From positions 321,192 through 385,191 of the forward strand of contig NMRA01000327.1 of NCBI GenBank assembly GCA_002633005.1: a stretch of 64,000 nt of DNA. The letters run 5' to 3'. The position numbers were made by a program, and so were the translations under genes. This DNA comes from Phoronis australis. Its lineage: Eukaryota; Phoronida; Phoronidae. Positions 1 through 16,300 of the stretch are shown piece after piece (position 1 is the first letter of the stretch; every line of letters starts with the position of its first letter). The notes beneath the pieces were generated by a model. The model saw nothing but the letters and a program-made list of their open reading frames with translations, ran no database searches and was not told the DNA's origin.

Positions 1-417
1 GAGATTCATAGATCCTTATAATTGAAAAAATGTTCGTTGAAATTATAGACACATGGTGAACAGAGACACCTGGTGGCTGCCAAAAGTATTGCTCACAGGC
101 TACTTTAGTTTTTGACAATATTGGACAAGACAACTAGTTCTTATCTGTCAATCATCTAAGTTCTTAACAGGTCTTCCTGGAGGCGATTTGTTTGCAAGTG
201 TTGGATTTTATGTTTCAACCTATTAAAAATAATTAAAAAATTATGGGTCATGGGTTGGAGAAATAAATGAAAAATATGGGCGGTGGGTACAAAATAAAAG
301 TGCCTTCCCCCCCTCCCATACAGATTTTGCTGGAACAGCCCTTATGGTTTAAATCTAGATCCAATGTTTTGAAATTCATTTGCAGTGATAGTGTTCAATA
401 TGGCACCGAGTTACTGT

Positions 418-3855
<3,438 letters not shown>

Positions 3856-4044
3856 CCTACCATGCTGTAGGGTCAAGGTCATTTGAACTTCACAAGCTTT
3901 AGTTTGCTTGGGATGTATTGTGAAGCCAACAGACGTCACTGGCAGATCAAGGATGTTGTCGGGGGGGGGGGGGGTTGTTAAATGGGGNATGAGTGGGATG
4001 TCAGTGCCAGTTATACTACTTGGTGGTACAGTTTTTTGGTCAGT

Positions 4045-4140
4045 CTGTTAGGATAACGCTTAATGTGTGTCAGATTTATGGTTAATTTTTATCTGGATAA
4101 CGGTTAATATCTGTCAGGATAACGGTTAATGTCTGTGAAT
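4045..4140. repeat. Short tandem GGATAACGGTTAATRTSTGTC repeats
   Basis: Three to four imperfect copies of a ~20-bp unit around GGATAACGGTTAAT lie in the 3' flank of pecanex. I see no coding potential in them. Confidence 0.6.
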
Positions 4141-4216
4141 CAAGTGTCGATTGTAGAGTGTACCATGATTTGAACTATCCATGTTTGTTGAGAGTAGGTT
4201 ATTCACAGATAGACAC

Positions 4217-4222
4217 AATAAA
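4217..4222 (+). terminator. Possible pecanex poly(A) signal
   Basis: This is the first AATAAA downstream of the pecanex stop codon, 362 bp after it. The 3' UTR between contains a run of about 15 G near 3960 and one ambiguous base at 3988. No downstream element was verified. Confidence 0.4.
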
Positions 4223-4675
4223 AACAGTCCAATTAAGACATACTTGTTTAAAAGTAAAGCTCGGTTGCATGTTACTGTATTGAGGTGTGCAGTAAAGGTG
4301 CAAATTTTGTTATTTATTTACTTTTTAACCACTGAATATTTGTACAGATTCTATTCAAGAACAGCTCTGTAAAATGCTGTGAGCTTCTTGCTGAACTTGG
4401 AACAGCATAAAAAATTAGGTGTCCATTACAAGTCTATACTTTGTGGCTATATGTGATCTTAAAGGTACCGTATTTGATGATGATCAATTGGTCATTCATC
4501 GCCTTATTATAAAATTCTTAATTGAAATTAACAAGTTTAGAGGCTGCGAGGGATTGATTTGTGACAGGTGCAAATACTTTGGTATGTTTTTTTTTGTTGA
4601 CACGGCTGTAAATCTTTGTAAAACATTGTTGCACCAACTGTGAGCTAGTCCTCTTCACAAATATTTTGCTGAACA

Positions 4676-4821
4676 GGCAGCAGCGAGATGCAGACATCCG
4701 AAGGTTGGCAAGAGATGATCAGGTAGTAACCAACGTAGCAGATCCTAAGTATCCAGTCGTCCCCCTGGACCCATCCCCCTACACTCCATGTGTCTGTGCA
4801 CCAAAATATTTGTGAACTGCA
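4676..4821 (+). CDS. Candidate terminal exon of an unrecognised gene
   Basis: After a possible acceptor (gctgaacag|g) an open frame begins QQRDADIRRLARDDQ and continues into a Pro- and Val-rich stretch ending CVCAPKYL before TGA. The composition is unusually protein-like for this AT-rich intergenic DNA, but I recognise no family and see no partner exon. It could be chance, or a decayed exon between pecanex and MRPL14. Confidence 0.2.
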
Positions 4822-4859
4822 CTTTATGTGACGGCAGCTGGACAGTGCATGCAACTTAA

Positions 4860-6350
4860 TGGTTTACTCAGAAATTAGTATTGTTTGTATTTATACTGAA
4901 ATTTTAAAGTTTTAAATGTAAACGAGTGAACTTCGGGAGTAAATTTTAGCATTTCAACAGCCACCCTTACAGCACATATTTTTGGATTTATACTGTGGTA
5001 ATTTTGAAGGTTGACAGCGGGAGTGAATATGGTGCTTTGGATAGTATATAGGTCCTGTTCCTTTGAAACAAAAGAACGCATTCACGTGCTATCAAGCCAG
5101 GGTCTTGGAGTTAAAACATCGAGTTTTCTGCTTTTTTGAGGGTTTTGTGTTCAATACCCATGAGTTTCTGTTCAGCGAGAGCTGTGTTGGTAGCTAGGCC
5201 CTTTAAGCAGTTCGCGGTGACCCTTTAAATATTGTTTGCAAGGCATTTTCTCTGTATGGTGCTAACTGCTTTCTTCCTGGGTCTTAGAATTGCCATACCT
5301 TCCAACACCATAAGGAAAGTATTTAACAAGTTTAAGCTACATTTCACCTGTTTAGCTGTCTTTGTTGAATTCATAACTGAAGCGCAAGATGAAATTTGTC
5401 CAACCTCGACATATTATGTTGAGTCAAGTTGCTAATGGAGATATCAATCCTATCGCAATAAGGATTATGAGATTGATTTTATCAGAGTAAAAAGCCCAGT
5501 TCGATTTTTATTTTCAACCCAGCTAAACAGAGCGAAATGCAACTTTGACAAATATTTGTGGTCAGGTCCCTGTCCAACCTAGTTCTCAGTTCTGAGTAAG
5601 CAGCCCATAACATCATTGTATTCGAGGCATGCTTTTGGCTGAAATTGACCGTTTCTGACTTTCTCTGCTCATTTTATCAAGATGTTAAGACAGGCTTGAG
5701 AGTGTGTGAGGAGTGACAGGGTTTACTAACTACTGTTTACTAGATGACTGAACCTATATGTCAAGGCTCACTTCATGCGAGAGTGTCTACAACCCACCGT
5801 GTGTTGTGTAAAATAACTGTTGTGCAACAACAGTCAAGCAACACTTGTGCCTTTCTGCTTTATGCAAAACAAGTCTTACTGTTCTGTTGATAATGTGCAA
5901 TACATCGTCAAGATTTTACATTTTGTTGTTTATTTGTAAGCAGTTAGACAATCACAGAGTCTGCCGTTAAAAATGCAGTATACTATATTTGAGAAACACG
6001 ATAATGCCAAAAACCTCAATATCTCAAATCTTCAGAATCAAAAAAATTCAACTTTGGCTTGAATTTCAGTGTCATTTAAATTTTTTTAAACTGTCCCACA
6101 CTGGAGAATTTTTAACATGGATGGGATGTGTCGTATACTGCTGTATGAACCTTATGTAAGCAGCAAACAAGAAATCGTGAATTTATCCAAGCAATGTTGG
6201 TTCCGCACTAAGGCGCTAAGTCATCCAGTTTTGTATCCCAAGTCGGTAACTTGGTACTATCTAAAGGACTGCAAACTTCCTTAAAAATCTTGAAACCAAT
6301 CATTCAAATGAAATTAGCGACAACCCATGTCCTCGTGTATCCATCAGACA
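4860..6350. other. Intergenic DNA without recognised features
   Basis: AT-rich sequence between the pecanex 3' end and the MRPL14 terminal exon. I see no conserved protein, RNA gene or repeat family in it. Confidence 0.5.
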
Positions 6351-6358
6351 TTGGCTAT

Positions 6359-6457
6359 CCTCGTCTTTCCACCATACTTTCATTTAGCTGTCCTTGCCTT
6401 GCCACCATTCTTTCAGTTAGCAGTCCTCGCCTTTCCACCAAACCTTCAGATGGCAGT
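6359..6457. repeat. 33-bp tandem triplication next to the MRPL14 stop
   Basis: Three 33-bp copies of CCTCGTCTTTCCACCATACT plus 13 further bases lie directly beyond the stop codon of the minus-strand MRPL14 exon, within its presumed 3' UTR. Confidence 0.75.
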
Positions 6458-6471
6458 ATTGGATCTTACCA

Positions 6472-6841
6472 CTACACAAACTTAGTAGCCAGTGCTAATA
6501 TTTTTGTGAACTCTCCCTTCCCCCTCAGCATAGACGGTAATGGAACCTTAATCCTTGACCCTAACGGTGACCCATTATCATCAACTAAGACACAGTTATT
6601 TGTATCAAATCGTGGTATCATGGCTTTCTGAGACTGTTTCACTCCCACAATATATGCTTTTTTCTTCTGTCCTTTAACTGTCAGTAAAATCTTGTCGCCA
6701 ATAGTCCCAACACCTGACTTCCTGTACACGTGTATACAGCGCGGTGGTTTACCTGCAGCAACAGCAGCCTGACCAATAGCACTATTGTCCACAATTCTCA
6801 TTCTTGCCAACTTGCGGATTTCTTCCAACAAGGGTGATGAG
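6472..6841 (-). CDS. MRPL14: Mitochondrial ribosomal protein L14 (uL14m), terminal exon
   Basis: The exon encodes about 122 residues and stops at the codon complementary to 6472-6474. It belongs to the uL14 family of the large mitoribosomal subunit, which contacts the small subunit. Diagnostic blocks are ARMRIVDNSAIGQ, PPRCIHVYRKSGVGTIGD, LLTVKGQKKKAYIVG, PRFDTNNCVLVDDNGSPLGS and RIKVPLPSMLR, ending LATKFV, close to the vertebrate ending. The acceptor on the minus strand is gcattttag|c at 6841, so a short upstream exon must supply the start codon and mitochondrial targeting peptide. The full protein is usually about 145 residues, so only some 25-30 are missing. I could not place that first exon. 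It should lie between here and the plus-strand Rel gene, making the two genes head-to-head. Confidence 0.95.
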
Positions 6842-7552
6842 CTAAAATGCAAAACAACAAATTTGAACAACTACAGGCTAGCCATGGTATCACAATTGAT
6901 TAAAATATTGTTTTACATGCATTGACAGAACGGCAATTATGGAAAAAATTACATTTTGAAAACCCAATTGTTGCCAAAATGATGTGAAATCATGACTTGA
7001 CTACGTCGTGTAACCAATAACAACATGTCACTTGGAAGGTTTCATTGGTTAACGTGCATCAGACGTTCACGGCAACCTAACAAAATTTAATTAAAGAGTC
7101 CCGTTGTTTATTGTATGATGTCAATTGAAATTTGCAATGTTGTCGCTACAAATTTTAACCTGAAATGTTAACTGCTTTCATTACTCTTAAGCGATGACAC
7201 TAATCAGTAAAAATGCAAATAAAAACCTAGGCCCCATTTTACCAAAGGTAGTACATCTGGTGTGTATTCTGTAGACATGAGAACCTTGTGAAAATGCAAG
7301 ATCACGCTACACTCCGTGAGATACTGCCGTGTTAGTGCTAGTGCAAGCAAAGCACAAGACCACGCTACCTTCACGACACTGCGTTTACAGGCGACTATTA
7401 ACTTTTGTCAGTTGACATTAGCCAAACTTTACTACGAATAGCCATCATCGTCTTCCTTTTAAAAACCTTTTTATGATCGACACATGTCCCGGAAAATAGA
7501 TAAATGATACGTGCGTCGCAAGCTCATTGCCAGAGATGAAAAGGAGACTGAT

Positions 7553-7675
7553 GTAGGCGATATAAGGTCATTTATTATGACTAGTACAATTACAATAAAA
7601 TGAATACAGGTAAATAACGTATAATAGATAATCTCTGGTAAGATGGGCAATAAAAAGCGCCGGCCACGTGGAAGT
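7553..7675. mobile_element. Dispersed repeat, copy 1
   Basis: The stretch starting GGCGATATAAGGTCATTTAT and ending GATGGGCAATAAAAAGCGCC recurs at 11622-11735 with small differences. It looks like the 3' end of a retroelement. The copies share no reading frame. Confidence 0.7.
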
Positions 7676-8204
7676 ACGAGAGAATGACGAAAACTGGGAG
7701 GAATAGGATGGGAAAATTGAATGAGTTTTTTGACGTACAACAATGTGGCCGGAACAAAGTGAACTGAAAGCGAGGTTACAATAACAAAGAAAAACGCCCC
7801 TAAAGACACGTGACAATCATCAGCCTATGCCGGGAAGGCATACTCGTCTCCTAACTAGAAACCTAATAGCTAAAATTTATGAATGTCCATCAAGGAATTT
7901 CAAAAACAGAGGCAAAAATAAAAAATAAAATTGCCAGTAGAGGGAATACCAGTTCTCAGATCCATCGGAAAAGTGCCATCGCTTCATAGGAAAATGTTCT
8001 CCACAACAGAACAGACTGGGATTATAAAATTCATGTACATGGTTGAAAATCCATGTCCATACTGTGCAGATTTTGTGCGTTAAATCTTGGATTAATGCAT
8101 ATGACTGTTACCAAAAGGCCAGAAAGTCCTCATCTCCTAAACTTTAAACTCATTGCATCAGTTTTCAAAATTGATGCAAGGAAGCCAAACTTGTCATGGT
8201 AAAA

Positions 8205-8724
8205 TTAAAACTTGACATAGTGACGAGTCAAAACAGGTGGTGGAGAACACTTTAGGAACACACTGCCAATTAAGATCTTGCACACCCTTTCAGAGAAACA
8301 GCAGCATATGTCGGACAGAGATGACATTGTCATTGTCTGAGGGACAGACATCACTGCACATTGGACAGTACACAAGTGCTCAGCCCTTGTCTGCAGCAGC
8401 CAAGAAAGAGTCACACTGCTGATGGTTCCCATGTTGAGCTGGTTAATCTGGTGTCTACTTTCTCCACGAAGGTGATGTCGCTTCCTCTGGCAACATGAAA
8501 CTCAGTCTTTCCAGGGTGGTGCTTTCTGAGGGAGCCTCCATCTCCTGGTCTTTCAGTGCCATCAAAACATCCTTCTCGTTCCAAGTGACATCTTCCAAAA
8601 GTTCTGCCTTTCCTGCCAGGTCATCTGCTCTTTCATTCCCGTCACTCCAGCATGTCCAGCAATATGCACTTACATATGATTTGCAGGTGCACAAAGATGG
8701 CAGCTGTATTTGGAGGCTTTCCAT
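8205..8724 (-). pseudogene. Retroelement remnant with the end of an RNase H domain
   Basis: The minus strand reads DGNERADDLAGKAELL, the last conserved block of RNase H domains, whose Asp is catalytic. Cys-rich fragments follow in a shifted frame. The rest of the domain and any reverse transcriptase are missing, so this is a decayed non-LTR retrotransposon fragment. Confidence 0.6.
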
Positions 8725-8897
8725 GTCTAATCGTCAGGCAGAAATTAAATACCAATCAACAACAGATCACAAAAGGTCACAACGCACTTGGGTAAAAGCC
8801 GATAGTAAAACAAGTTACAAAGCTGGCAAGCACTAAGAGAACAGAGTCAGCATGCGGCGCACACCCACGAGATTCTTGTTCAACACAGGTTCACAAG

Positions 8898-9143
8898 TTA
8901 TAGTAGAACCTCCAATATTTTCAGTCTATGGTTGTCTTGTTCAGTATACAGAGTTTCAGTGTTTTCAACGATCTCGTGTCTAGCAATTTTGCGACCAGGC
9001 TGGTGTAGAAAATGAACCTCTCTGCAAATGTATATTAGACAAACACCCATAAAGGGAACATGCCATGTGTCAGATGTGCTATAGTTTACGCTTATTTGGA
9101 CGATTACAATCAACCAGAAGACAAGTGAACTTGTAAATGACAT
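8898..9143 (-). CDS. Short ORF with one hydrophobic segment, unrecognised
   Basis: An 81-codon frame starts MSFTSSLVFWLIVIVQISV, a good transmembrane or signal-like helix, followed by a charged tail ending LKILEVLL. No family is recognised and no splice partners or promoter were identified. It could be chance in AT-rich DNA; the helix is its only distinctive property. Confidence 0.2.
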   Translation of the reverse strand: MSFTSSLVFWLIVIVQISVNYSTSDTWHVPFMGVCLIYICREVHFLHQPGRKIARHEIVENTETLYTEQDNHRLKILEVLL

Positions 9144-9149
9144 TGCAAC

Positions 9150-10030
9150 AAGACAACGGTTGCAATTTTTGGCAGTTTAGGTTGTTTTTAATTAGCGGAT
9201 CATACGATATAGTATTCTGATAGTAGATTGAGTTTATCTCCATGTTTTAAAATTTTAAAATTTTCTTAACAACACATTGAGCACTGAGACAGTCAATGAC
9301 CAGGCAATTTTTATCAGTCTTGATGGTGCCAATGCTAGAAACAAACAACCTAACATGATGATGTTCAACAAAAGAATTAGTATATCCACTATTTACAAGT
9401 ACTTATCTTCAGCATTAAGCGCGTTCTAATCAAACGATACTTGGTGTCCCTTCTAAAGGTAATTCGTTAGAATAGCTTCTTTGGAATGCTCAGGGCAATC
9501 ACTAGCAGCATGCAAGCAAGTACCAAGTACCAGCACAGAAAAGAATAGAAATTTTTCAGGACAGGCATTAAGTACTTATATGAATTTCAATACAGCATTG
9601 GCTTCAAGCATAGTCTAAATAGATAGCAAATCGTCATGAACAATATACAAAGATATCACCAACACAAGAGTAAATACATATAGAAAAATGGTCAATGCCA
9701 TAAGCCACCAGTTTCACAACTTCTGACGTATAAAATTTAGAGAATGTTGGCCCTGGCATGATGCTGAATGTATGATATACCGTGGACAATATTGTGGCAA
9801 AGCAACAGTAGCCGTCGCAAAATTAAATGTACACCAAATACCTGAACATAGCCTTGGAGTAGAGTCCATTACAACTGTCTGCGTGTAACAAAGGCAGAGA
9901 TTTTTGAAGAAAAGTTGAGCGCAGCATGTCAGTATTCGGTTGACCTACAAGCATATAATGTGATGATCCAACTCCACTTCATTTGTAAACTTATGGCTAC
10001 CTGCTGTACAGAACAACAAATAATTAAAAA
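9150..10030. other. Intergenic DNA without recognised features
   Basis: AT-rich DNA upstream of the Rel promoter region. It must hold or flank the missing first exon of MRPL14, but I could not identify that exon. Confidence 0.4.
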
Positions 10031-10038
10031 AGGGGTTA

Positions 10039-10080
10039 TGACGTCATACCACCTGCCACGCACAGTGTTAAAAATGGCGA
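10039..10080. promoter_or_regulatory. Putative promoter elements: CRE and YY1-like site
   Basis: A perfect TGACGTCA palindrome (CREB/ATF site) lies at 10039-10046 and AAAATGGCGA, close to the YY1 consensus, at 10071-10080. They lie 225-266 bp upstream of the first Rel codon and between the divergent Rel and MRPL14 genes, so they could serve either or both. No TATA box is evident. Confidence 0.4.
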
Positions 10081-10304
10081 GTTTCCGACTTTGAGAACTG
10101 AACGAGGGACTGCTCGAAGGAAAAGTCTGATAAAGGGAGTAATTTGTCAAGTTGGAAGGAATTAAATACATCGATGGCTTTAATCCCAAGATGTCCCTCT
10201 ATACAAAAAAGGTATTTCTAACAACGTGACTTTGATGTGTGAAGTGTGAGGCATAATTCGCCGAAAAGCATCAGGCGTATGAATTAGCTCCTATAAGAGC
10301 TCCA

Positions 10305-10368
10305 ATGTCAGCTAGAGACAGTGATCACTGTCTAACTCCACCAGGTGCCCTGAACAGTCCTGGACCTG
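10305..10368 (+). CDS. Rel exon 1 (start codon)
   Basis: ATG 10305 begins MSARDSDHCLTPPGALNSPG and ends P plus one base before the donor CCTG|GTGAGT. The leftover G and the TT opening exon 2 make Val, giving VNRPKLEIVEEP, the usual start of the Rel domain. An in-frame TAA at 10254 with no later ATG before 10305 supports this start. Assignment rests on phase, donor strength and position, not on homology, because this part of Rel proteins is not conserved. Confidence 0.65.
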
Positions 10369-13300
10369 GTGAGTGGCACGGACGTCCTCAGGTTCTGATC
10401 GTCCCCAATACACTATGTACGAGTATGAGTATACTACAAGGTATGACACTTAGGACTAAAAATTTCACAGGTGCTTCACTTCAGCCATCAAATACAAAAC
10501 TCAAAAAATTTACACAAAACCGGGTTGAACAAACCATTAGCAATTGTTCTTTCTTCTATCATTTACGGTACCTTGCTCCGGCGCGTTCGCGACAAATTCG
10601 AGGTCAAAGCACAAAAAATCTTTCCCAAAAGCTCATGCGTGCTAACTACTTTGCACCACGCAAGTCGGTTCAAGGTCAGGTATAGTACGGAATTATCCCA
10701 TGGCCATGAGTTATACGGATAGACGGCAATTTGCCGGTTACGAAATGGTCTGGTTAAGTGTGGAGTTATCGACGTTGTGACTTTCCGTGACAAATCGGCA
10801 ATTTATGTGGGATAAAGTTAGTTAGTATGCATGGGCTTTTTGGGAAGAGTGTATTGGTACCCAAGATATTAACTTTATTTACCCAAAAAGGTGTAATTTG
10901 TGGGAAAAACATAAGTACGTTGGGTGCCGTATTTGACACCATTACTTTACTGTCTGTTGGGTACGATCAGAAGCTGAGAACGCCTGCGGTGAGTGGTGGA
11001 CGTCACCGATGTCACTCTCGTCTGTTTACTTCCTCAAAGCATTTTCTGCGACTTTTCTGATGCCTTGCACAACATTATTATGGCGACTTCGTGGCGAATT
11101 TTACGGGATATTTACCAGGTCGCACTGGCGAGCTACAGGTCGCCAAATCAAGTCCCTGAAAGAGAATCGGCGGCTGCTGAAAACAAAGTTTAATACACAC
11201 TGTTGGAAATAAACGATAAAACATAAAACCAATATTAGATTGAAGACGATATTATTTTTATATATATTATTTTAATTTAAATCTCAAATAGCTGCAATTT
11301 TTTTTGTATTACCATTCCTGTTTACACTACCTTTTTACATGCAAAGCTGTGACAATGTTTCGGGTGCAACAACTTTAATCGTTCAGTTTTCACTGGGAAT
11401 TTCCCAAAATCGCAAAATCGACCAAAATCTCAAAACATCGTGTCGGGAGGTACTGATGATGCATCGCATGTTCACTGTTTTTTAGAATAATGGCAGGTAA
11501 CAAAGTTTACGTTTTCTTCTTTTCAATATTCCTGTTAATCTTCAGAAGTAGTTTTGGAATGAAAGTTTGATATTTGTAGTGTTCTCACATGTCACATGTA
11601 TACGGCCCAGNGAGACCGTGTATAGGCGATATAAGGTCATTTATTATGACTGATAAGGTACAGAAATATGAGTGTACAAATAACATAAAGATAAAATAAT
11701 AATCTCTGGAAAGATGGGCAATAAAAAGCGCCACGAGAGATGTTGAAGACATCTCATGCCCAGCCCTTGGTGTGAGAAATGAAATGGTGCAGAAATCATA
11801 AAAATTAGGTGAGCGGTTACAGAGGAAATGGCCGTTGAAACGTAGTAGTAGTAGTAGTATAATAATCTTTATTTAAAAGTCGGTGAGCTTTAACAATGAA
11901 ACGTTAGCACAAGTGCTATTATCTGACAAATTTAAAATCTACAAAATGAACAGAACTAAAATACTAGCTAATTCTACAGTACGGAGAAATGTGACGATTA
12001 TGCGTAAAATATCTGCCTTTCTACATGATTTCGAAAAATATTAAAGAATATACATTTGCTGCATATCAAAAGATTCATCTCATTGAGACAAACATAGTGG
12101 TGTCGCAGACCAAGTAGATATCTCCGACCGAGTTGCAATGTACCGTTGATACCTGAATGTTTGCCATAGTGTTATAATATGAACAGTTCTACCAAATACG
12201 TTTTTTGAAATTAGATTTCATTTTTATGAGCATGTTATCGTTAGGACCTCATGTGGTGTCAAAATAACTCTGGCTGACAAAAATCTGTATTTTAATCTTT
12301 TCAACAGGAAACAGAGTACCCGTAAGCAACTGCATGGGTCACCAGGTGGGATGGGAGCATCCAATAACACACAGCGCCACGAATCAAACATTTAGATTTC
12401 ACATCTTAATATTTTCATCTGCTTTTCACAAGAGAGATATTAACCAACTTTTACGGCTCAATGCACTGTAGTTTTGCTTGCAGGTTTACTTGGTCCAGTC
12501 TGTCAAGAACGGCCGGACTGAGTTTGCTGTGACGTGCTAAAACTAGCAGAATCAAAAGATATTTCACTTTTTGTCCAAAGAACGTTTCTTTTGTTAAAAG
12601 TTTCGATATCTAGAATTGTTTTTCGTGCTTTTCACTGTTAAAAAATTGTTACGTTCTTTTGTGTCTCTCACTTGGCTTGACACCACGAGTGTTGAGGAGC
12701 CGTGCCTACCCTCTAATTCATTGGCAATGGTCTAACGATGTTTTGAAAATTCTCTGTGACAAAACTTTCCTCTATATTGTAATTACTGATTGTTAACAAC
12801 TTCCTGCTGATTCCATAGAATACAATCCAAAGCTATTAGCGTCTCAAAACATATAGTTTCCTTCTAAAATTTGCTTGGGCTGGCTATACCTGACTGGAGG
12901 AGGTCGAAACAATACTTAACTCCAATGAAAAGAAATTAATTTCATTTGACGTGTACCCAGCAACTCTAACAAAACCATTAGCTCTTCTACCTGTCTCTAG
13001 AAAGTTATCAGCCAATTTTTACGGCTTAATACACTGTAGTTTTGCTTGCAGGTTTACTTGGTCCGGTCTGTCAACGGCCGACCGAGTGTGCTAATTAAGA
13101 CGTCATCAAACTTACGGAATCTGAATATTACAAAAGGTTCTTTCAACTTTTCTTCAAAGATCGTTTTTCGTATTCACATTTTTAACGTCTAGTCGTTTTT
13201 CGTGCTTTTCACGGTCCAAAAATAATTACAATTTCTTGTATTGTTTTTTTAACTAAATTTTACTTGGGCTGGCTACGTATAAGGTCCAGATAGCACACTA

Positions 13301-16300
13301 ACACCTATGAAAAGTAATTTATATCGTTTGACATGTACCCAGCTTCGTGTCTTTAGAAAGTTATAGGCAAAAGTTTTCTGCGACTCAATACACTTTAGTA
13401 TTCCTCGCAGGTTTACTGGTCCGGTCTCGTCACAGGCCGGACCGAGTGCGCTGTGACGTCATCATTCTCCCGGGTTGGCTACCAGGAAGTCTGGACGATA
13501 TACTTGACGCCAATGAAAAGAAATTAATTTCATTTGACATGTACCCAGCATCTCCAACAAAAACTTTAACTCTTCTACGTGCCTCTATAAAGTTATCAAC
13601 CAACTTTTACGGCTCAATACACTGTAGTTTAGCTTGCAGGTTTACTTGGCCCGGTCTGTCAACGGCCGGACCGAGTGCGCTGTGACGTGCTCAAACTAGC
13701 AGAATCACAAGACATTTCGCTTTTTGTTCAAAGAACGCTTCTTTTGTTTAAAGTTTTGATATTTAGAATCGTTTTTCGTGCTTGTCACTGTTCAATAAGT
13801 ATCATGTTTTTTGTGTCTCTCACTTAGCTTGACACCACGAGTGTTGAGAAGCCGTGCCTACCCCCTAATTCATTGGCAATGGTCTAATGATGTTTTGAAA
13901 ATTCTCAGTGACAAAACTTTCGTCTATATTGTAATTATTGATTGTTGATAACTTCCTGCTGATTCCATAGAATACAATCCGAAGCTATTAGCGTCTCAAA
14001 ACATAAAGTTTCTTTCTAAGTTTCACTTGGGCTGGCTACTTTATACCTGATTGAGGAGGTCGAGACAATACTTAACGCCAGTGTAAAGAAATTAATTTCA
14101 TTTGACGTGTACCCAGCAACTTTAACAAATCATTACCTCTTCTACCTGTCTCTAGAAAGTTATCAGCCAATTTTTACAGCTTACTACTGTGTAGTTTTGC
14201 TTGCAGGTTTACTTGGTCCGGTCTGTCAACGGCCGGACCGAGTGTGCTGTGACATCATCAAACTCGCAGGTTGACATGCAAGATGTCCGGACAACATACT
14301 TGAAGCCAATGAAAAGTATTCAATTTCATTTGACACTTACCCAGCAGCTTCAACCAAACTTTATAGCTCTTCTACGTGTCCTTAGAAAGTTATCAACCAA
14401 TTTTGAGGCTCAATACACTGTAGTTGTAGTTTTACTTGCAAGTTTACTTGGTCTGGTATGTCACAACCAGACCAAGTGCGCTGTGACATCATCAAACTGA
14501 CAGAATCAGAATATTCCCTAATATATTTCACTTTTTCTCCCAAGAGCGCTTCTTCTGTTCACATTTCCGATCAATGCTTTTTCGTGCTTTTTTTCACTGT
14601 TCAAAAACCATTGCGTTTTCTAGCTTCATTCACGTGGCTTGACACCACGCTGGGGTAACCCTATGTTGTTTGAGTAAATGAAAAGTTGTCAAAATTTTGT
14701 TTTTTTCTTACATTGGGGTTGTTTTCGAGTTGCATATTGATATAAACCAGTTTTAAAAAAAATAATGAAGGCGACATATTTCGAACAATGTTTCATTGGC
14801 AGCGGTCTAATGATGTTTTTGAAAATTTACAGTGGCAAAATTTTCGTCTATATTTGTATAACTACTGTTCGCGTTGACAAATTCATGCGCATTTCACAGT
14901 ATACAGTCAGGCGCTATTATCGTCTCAAAACATACTAATATTTCTTTCTCAGCTCACTTGTCCTGGCTAGCAATGAGAGGTCCAGATGACATAATTGACG
15001 CCAATGAAAAGTATGAATCTCATTCCACATGTACCCGCCCCGTCGCAGCTCCAACTGAAGCCATTACTCTTCTGAAGTGTCTTTAGAAAGTTATCAACCA
15101 TTTTTACTGCTCTATACTCTTTAGTCTTGCTGGCAGGTTTTCTTGGTCTGGTCTCTCACTGAACAGCCTGACTGAATGCACTGTGACGCCATCAAACTCG
15201 CAGAATCGGAATATTTCGTAAAAAAAGTTATCACTTTTTCTTCACAAAAAGCTTTTTCAGTTCACATAGAATCGTTTCTCAAACTTTTCACTGTTCAAAA
15301 ACCATTACGTTTTATTGTGTTGTACTGTGATTGAAGTACCAACTCCGATCACGAGCAGCTAGGGAGGACATATGACATTTCCGTCAACTTCCTATTTTAG
15401 GGTTGGACAATTAACGTGGAAAGACTCTCTCTAAGTCATGGATGCTTTTGCAGTTCCGGTTTGTAACGGAAATGGAATTATATCACTTGAAGAATAAGGA
15501 ATGTCAGGAGACCGATTTTAGTGATCATGAAGACCAAACTCCATTTTTCTGATTTGGCCACTTGAGTCAGTGTAAAACATTGCCGGGACCCGAGCATTCA
15601 TGCAGTAAAACTATACTCGAGAAAACAGGCGAAATAACAATACTCATGTTAACTGCCAATTGCGAATCAAAGTACACACAGTTCAACTATGAAATTACAC
15701 AGTAAGAAAATGTAATGCAAAGTACTAAAAAACGCCAGGCCAATATAAGAAGAAGCAAGCATACGACAATCGTACCCCGTCGCTTTTTATTTGAATTTAG
15801 ATTGCGACATCCTGGACAAAAAACCAAAATCATGACTACGTCTTATCAAAGTCGGAAATTTAAAATAAAAATTGAAAGAACTCATGAAATATTTCGATTC
15901 CGCGAGTTTGATGACGTCACAGCGCACTTGGTCCGGTCGTTAGACCGGACCAAGTGAACCTGCAAAAAAACTACAGTGTATTGAGCCTTAAAAATTTGGT
16001 CGATAACTTTCTAGAGACACGTAGAATAGGTAATAATTTCTGTCGCAGCTGCTGAGTACATGTCAAATGAAATTGAATACTTTTCATTGACGTCAAGTAT
16101 GTCCGGACTTACTGGTAGCCAACCCGGGAGTTTTATGACGTCACAGCTCACTGGGTCCGACCGGGGAAGAGATCGGACCAAGTAAACCCTCAAGCAAAAC
16201 TTCAGTGTATTGTGCCGTAAAATGGGCTGATAACTTTTTAGAGACACATAGAAGAAGTAATGGTTTTTTTGGAGATGCTGGGTACTCATGAAATGAAGTT

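Noticed and set aside
6251-6631. 126-codon plus-strand ORF
   Set aside because: It overlaps the well-conserved minus-strand MRPL14 exon and a 33-bp tandem repeat; it has no homology of its own.
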